In this document: piece by piece, positions 4,841 to 7,306 of the stretch
Layout: each line of letters starts with the position of its first letter
How positions within the stretch are numbered: position 1 is the first letter of the stretch
From: an uncultured Saprospiraceae bacterium
Lineage (GTDB): Bacteria; Bacteroidota; Bacteroidia; Chitinophagales; Saprospiraceae
Length of the DNA stretch: 7,306 nucleotides
Reading direction: 5' to 3'
Assembly: GCA_937959375.1 (NCBI GenBank)
Contig: CALGLS010000083.1
Location: 1 to 7,306, forward strand
Position numbers and translations under genes: made by a program
Notes under the pieces: model-generated
The model's input: only the letters and a program-made list of their open reading frames with translations
The model's database searches: none
What the model was told of the DNA's origin: nothing

Positions 4841-7306
4841 TTACAATTTAGATACAACAAAAAGGTTGGTCATACGCTTCTTACCTTCCACCTTCACAGA
4901 CATACCGTACATTCCTGAAGGATATGTAGATACATCGAATCCGATTGGTTGATCTGAAACTGCGTCAATATTTTGAGTATATAAAATCTGTCCAAGATTA
5001 TTTACAATTTGAATCGTTGCTGCTTTACCAGCAAATTCTTTCAGATTGACAAACACTTGGTCTGCTGTTGGGTTTGGATACAATGCAAATACATCAACAT
5101 CGATTTCGAATACGACTACTTCAATTCCAGAGTAGCGATACTCACCATTATTAAATACTTCTTTCAAGCGGTAGAAATTAGTACCCGTAGATGGTTCCGC
5201 ATCTCTATCTTGATAGTTGGTTGCATCTTCTGTATCACTTAGACTTTCAACATCTTTGATCGCATCGAAGTCGATTCCATCAACTGAACGTTCCACTACA
5301 AAGTAGCTATTCTTGTATTCTGTATTGGTCGTCCAGTTCAAGCTAACTTCTCGGCCATCCTTCGCTGCAGTGAAGAATAAAAATTCTGGTTGAGTAACCG
5401 CTTCGAAGCCAGTACCTCCAGTTACAGTGTAGTAATCAGCAACTTCACAAATCTTTTTCCAACCTGCATCATAATTAGTCGCTCTTACAAAATAGGTATC
5501 ATTCGGTAATTCAGCAATTGTTTGAGGATTATCACAATCATTCAAACAATCAAAGACTGTAACCCATGAAGAATTGAAAACATGAACAATGACGTTTGCT
5601 CCTGTCAAACCATCAATTGTAATACTTCCTGCTCCAGTTGAGATGGCAATATCACAGTCACTTGGCACTTCACCTTCGCAGGTACAACCATCTCCTTGAA
5701 TGACATCATTCTCAGTTTCTGGATTACCATCATCGCAAATGGTTCCTTGAGCTGTTGGTAGATCACCGTTATTATCATCACAGTCTTCGTTTGCACAAAC
5801 ACCATCACCATCTGCATCACCAGAGTAAGTACCGGCACAGTTACAATCTGCATCGTAAATATCATTGTCCGTACAAACATCATTGTCATTACAAGGAGCT
5901 CCTGGCGTACAACCTGCTCCTCCCCCATCAATGGTAAAGTATTCTGTAAACTCACATACTGTTTGGTAAGAAGCATCGTATACTTTCAACTGAATGTAGT
6001 ATTCACCGTCAGGTAAAGTAATTACACTTTGGCAGTTATCAAAACAGTCGTAAACAGTTGCCCAACCATTTCCAGTATCAAAAATCTTGATCGAGTTATG
6101 TGCTCCATTCAAACCTGTCACTGTGATATCATTACCACTTACTGAGTATAATGGATTACAACCTGTTTGGATTGGAGTACCTTCACAAGTGCAACCATCT
6201 GCTCCGATTACATCATTCTCTGTATTCGCATTTCCATCATCACAAGATGTTCCTGCTGTTTGAGGGAATACGTTTTCATCGTTGTCGTCACAATCTACAT
6301 CAGCACAGAAACCGTCGCCATCTGCATCACCACCATTGTCATCACATGGACCTGCGATTGGTGTACCTGCACAAGAACAACCATCTGCTCCGATTACATC
6401 GTTTTCCGTATTTATATTTCCATCATCGCAAGATGTTCCTGCTGCCTGTGGGAATACGTTTTCATCATTGTCATCACAATCTACATCCGCACAGAAACCG
6501 TCACCGTCTGCATCACCACCATTATCATCACATGGACCCGGTGGAAGTGTACCTGCACAAGTGCAACCATCTGCTCCGATTACGTCATTCTCTGTATTCG
6601 CATCTCCATCATCACAAGTTGTTCCTGGCGTTGCTGGTAGAGAAGCATTTGAATCATCACAATCTTCATTTGCACAAACACCGTCATTATCTGTATCACC
6701 AGAGTAAGTACCAACACAGTTACAATCTGCATCAATCACATCATTGTCAGTACAAGCATCTCCATCGTCACAAGTCGCTCCTACTGAGCAACCACCAGTT
6801 ATATCAAAGTACTCTTGGAAAGTACATTCTGTTTGCCATGCTTCGTTGAAAATTTGAATATTCAAGTAATAGGTTCCTTCTGGAAGATTAATGACTGCTG
6901 GATTTCCACAGTCATCTAGACAGTTGAAAATTGTTACCCAACCATTTCCAGTATCAAATACTTTCACTGAGTTGTGTGCTCCGTTTAATCCAGTAACCGT
7001 TAAGTCATTACCATTTACTGAATACATTGGGTTACAACCTGTTTCGATTGGTGTACCTGCACAAGAACATCCGTCTGCTCCGATCACATCATTTTCTGTA
7101 GTTGTATCTCCGTCATCACATGCTGTACCCGCTGTTTGCGGAATTACATTGGCATCGTTATCATCACAATCAACATCCGCACAGAAGCCGTCTCCGTCTG
7201 CATCTCCTCCGTTATCAGCACATACATCGATTGGTGTACCTGCACAAGAACATCCGTCTGCTCCGATCACATCATTTTCTGTAGTTGCATCTCCGTCATC
7301 ACATGC
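4841..7306 (-). CDS. T9SS-secreted Asp/Cys-rich repeat protein with MopE-like metal-binding motifs; N-terminus outside window
   Basis: The frame is open from the window edge at 7306 to TAA at 4841-4843: 821 visible residues, N-terminus missing. From the visible N-terminus, Cys/Asp-rich modules alternate with three copies of an ~82-residue beta-type domain (7039-6791, 6163-5921, 5662-5414), then an FN3-like domain and a T9SS sorting domain. The Cys/Asp-rich modules are of two kinds: 'CDDGD..TENDVIGADGC.C.GT', and 'DADGDGFCADVDCDDND…P', which matches the MopE-type putative metal-binding motif. The protein is very acidic, and calcium or other metal binding is the likely source of stability. Its role is inferred as a surface stalk or adhesin, with no catalytic motif seen. 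A GTG at 7268-7270 is a possible start codon only by coincidence: repeat sequence continues in frame upstream of it, so translation starts outside the window. Confidence 0.93.
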   Translation of the reverse strand, partial: ACDDGDATTENDVIGADGCSCAGTPIDVCADNGGDADGDGFCADVDCDDNDANVIPQTAGTACDDGDTTTENDVIGADGCSCAGTPIETGCNPMYSVNGNDLTVTGLNGAHNSVKVFDTGNGWVTIFNCLDDCGNPAVINLPEGTYYLNIQIFNEAWQTECTFQEYFDITGGCSVGATCDDGDACTDNDVIDADCNCVGTYSGDTDNDGVCANEDCDDSNASLPATPGTTCDDGDANTENDVIGADGCTCAGTLPPGPCDDNGGDADGDGFCADVDCDDNDENVFPQAAGTSCDDGNINTENDVIGADGCSCAGTPIAGPCDDNGGDADGDGFCADVDCDDNDENVFPQTAGTSCDDGNANTENDVIGADGCTCEGTPIQTGCNPLYSVSGNDITVTGLNGAHNSIKIFDTGNGWATVYDCFDNCQSVITLPDGEYYIQLKVYDASYQTVCEFTEYFTIDGGGAGCTPGAPCNDNDVCTDNDIYDADCNCAGTYSGDADGDGVCANEDCDDNNGDLPTAQGTICDDGNPETENDVIQGDGCTCEGEVPSDCDIAISTGAGSITIDGLTGANVIVHVFNSSWVTVFDCLNDCDNPQTIAELPNDTYFVRATNYDAGWKKICEVADYYTVTGGTGFEAVTQPEFLFFTAAKDGREVSLNWTTNTEYKNSYFVVERSVDGIDFDAIKDVESLSDTEDATNYQDRDAEPSTGTNFYRLKEVFNNGEYRYSGIEVVVFEIDVDVFALYPNPTADQVFVNLKEFAGKAATIQIVNNLGQILYTQNIDAVSDQPIGFDVSTYPSGMYGMSVKVEGKKRMTNLFVVSKL
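4844..5089 (-). other. T9SS type A C-terminal sorting domain
   Basis: The last 82 residues begin 'FALYPNPTADQVFV', the hallmark 'lyPNP…..v.v' start. They continue with 'ATIQIVNNLGQILYTQNI' and 'DVSTYPSGMYGMSVKVEG', and end with a basic stretch 'KKRMTNLFVVSKL'. This is the standard layout of the type IX secretion sorting signal in Bacteroidota. Such proteins cross the outer membrane through the Sov/PorV machinery and the domain is usually removed, with surface attachment or release. Confidence 0.93.
5108..5386 (-). other. FN3-like domain preceding the sorting signal
   Basis: The segment has 'EVSLNWTTNTEYKNSYFVVERSVDG.DF' followed by 'TNYQDRDAEPSTGTNFYRLKEV…GEYRYSGIEVV'. This is the common pre-sorting-domain beta sandwich of Bacteroidota secreted proteins ('v.L.W.t..E.n…f.veRS.dg..f', 'YRL'). 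It is structural and has no catalytic residues. Confidence 0.8.
5414..5662 (-). repeat. Unnamed ~82-residue beta-type domain, copy 3 (diverged)
   Basis: It keeps the frame of copies 1 and 2: 'SDCDIAIST', 'SITIDGLTGANVIVHVFNSSW', 'VTVFDCLNDCDNPQTI', 'LPNDTYFVRATNYDAGWKKIC', 'YYTVTGG'. The 'DTGNGW' loop is replaced by 'NSSW'. It sits next to the FN3-like domain and is the most diverged copy, which fits an older duplication with copies 1 and 2 splitting later. Confidence 0.7.
5663..5920 (-). repeat. Cys/Asp-rich array 3 between beta-domain copies 2 and 3
   Basis: This 86-residue stretch holds 'CNDNDVCTDNDIYDADCNCAG', then 'DADGDGVCANEDCDDNN', then 'CDDGNPETENDVIQGDGCTCEG'. It is a diverged short version of array 2 and lacks the long MopE-like module. 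It matches the module order found near the end of the visible part of the neighbouring adhesin. Confidence 0.78.
5921..6163 (-). repeat. Unnamed ~82-residue beta-type domain, copy 2
   Basis: This is close to copy 1: 'TGCNPLYSVSGNDITVTGLNG', 'AHNSIKIFDTGNGWATVYDC', 'LPDGEYYIQLKVYDASYQTVC', 'YFTIDGG'. Differences are mostly conservative, and a short indel follows the 'C.DNC' motif. It is flanked on both sides by Cys/Asp-rich arrays. Confidence 0.75.
6164..6790 (-). repeat. Cys/Asp-rich array 2 between beta-domain copies 1 and 2
   Basis: This 209-residue stretch has, in order: 'CDDGDACTDNDVIDADCNCVGTY'-type module, the shorter calcium motif 'DTDNDGVCANEDCDDSN', then alternating 'CDDG…TENDVIGADGC' and MopE-like 'DADGDGFCADVDCDDNDENV' modules. 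Two 186-bp units (6264-6449 and from 6450) share an identical protein core, but about seven DNA differences in the first 90 bp are synonymous. The conserved Asp spacing suits metal binding, most probably calcium. Confidence 0.8.
6791..7039 (-). repeat. Unnamed ~82-residue beta-type domain, copy 1
   Basis: It runs from 'TGCNPMYSVNGNDLTVTGLNG' through 'AHNSVKVFDTGNGWVTIFNC' and 'LPEGTYYLNIQIFNEAWQTEC' to 'YFDITGG'. Conserved with the other copies are an N-terminal Cys, 'TVTGLNGAHNS.K.FDTGNGW', 'C.D.C', 'LP.G.YY', one more Cys and the closing 'YF.I.GG'. The alternating hydrophobic pattern suggests a beta sandwich with two disulphides. I do not recognise a named family. Confidence 0.75.
7040..7306 (-). 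repeat. Cys/Asp-rich tandem array 1 (183-bp period, open at window edge)
   Basis: The 80-bp stretches 7044-7123 and 7227-7306 match at 79 of 80 positions, offset by 183 bp (61 residues). The single difference (T7105 versus C7288) changes Thr to Ala in 'CDDGDTTTEND' versus 'CDDGDATTEND'. Between them lies one MopE-like module 'DADGDGFCADVDCDDND'. The window ends inside a repeat copy, so the array probably continues upstream. Confidence 0.85.

Noticed and set aside
5605..5976. Minus-strand 123-codon frame inside Gene A
   Set aside because: It is a shifted reading of the same repeat DNA, with a Met/Val-rich low-complexity product. Gene A's frame is continuous through it and carries the domain signatures.
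6151..6849. Plus-strand His-rich open frame of 232 codons
   Set aside because: It lies fully antisense to the Asp/Cys-rich array of Gene A; its His/Leu-rich composition is the mirror of GAT/GAC repeats. The same holds for the other plus-strand frames at 40-240, 5755-5937, 6167-6640, 6282-6707 and 7102-7284.
7268..7270. GTG as the start of the T9SS repeat protein
   Set aside because: In-frame repeat sequence ('ACDDGDATTEND') continues upstream to the window edge and matches the next unit, so this GTG is an internal Val codon.
5663..7306. CRISPR array suggested by regular repeats
   Set aside because: The repeats are 183-186 bp, in frame and encode conserved protein modules, unlike the short repeat-spacer pattern of CRISPR.

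Overview
The window looks like chromosomal DNA of a low-GC member of the Bacteroidota, most likely a marine or aquatic gliding or filamentous type such as the Saprospiria or Flavobacteriia. The clearest sign is a type IX secretion (T9SS) C-terminal sorting domain ending one protein. Supporting signs are HYR/Ig-like modules, 'WTG…DW…NW' N-terminal modules, Asp/Cys-rich calcium-type repeats and no Shine-Dalgarno sequence before the one visible start. The assignment to class is inference.

Both real genes lie on the minus strand and both run off the window. Gene A (7306 down to 4841, upstream in transcription order, N-terminus missing) encodes the last 821 residues of a secreted, very acidic, Cys-rich repeat protein. 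MopE-like and 'CDDGD…TENDVIGADGC' modules alternate with three copies of an unnamed ~82-residue domain, followed by an FN3-like domain and the T9SS sorting domain. A strong 12-bp-stem terminator (4777-4803) follows its stop codon.

A 630-bp non-coding stretch (4211-4840) separates the genes. It holds the terminator, several smaller inverted repeats and an isolated G4-A-G8 tract. It presumably carries the promoter and leader of Gene B, but I found no convincing promoter.

Gene B (4210 down to 1, C-terminus missing) encodes the first 1403 residues of a mosaic secreted adhesin. In order it has a signal peptide, a 'WTG' module, an Asn-rich beta-solenoid-like repeat, Ig/HYR modules, a C-type lectin domain with an EPN motif, a CBM4/9-like module, an unassigned beta-rich domain, a von Hippel-Lindau (VHL) beta domain, HYR-like repeats and TSP3/Cys-rich calcium repeats. 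The frame is open without interruption from the ATG to the window edge.

Together the genes look like a surface-adhesion locus: a multi-ligand adhesin next to a calcium-stiffened stalk-type protein, with related Cys-rich modules in both. The most notable observation is the VHL beta domain, which keeps five of six residues of the hydroxyproline-binding pocket known from human VHL. That suggests, as a hypothesis, recognition of hydroxyproline-containing host or algal glycoproteins or collagen. No RNA genes, CRISPR arrays or intact mobile elements were seen.
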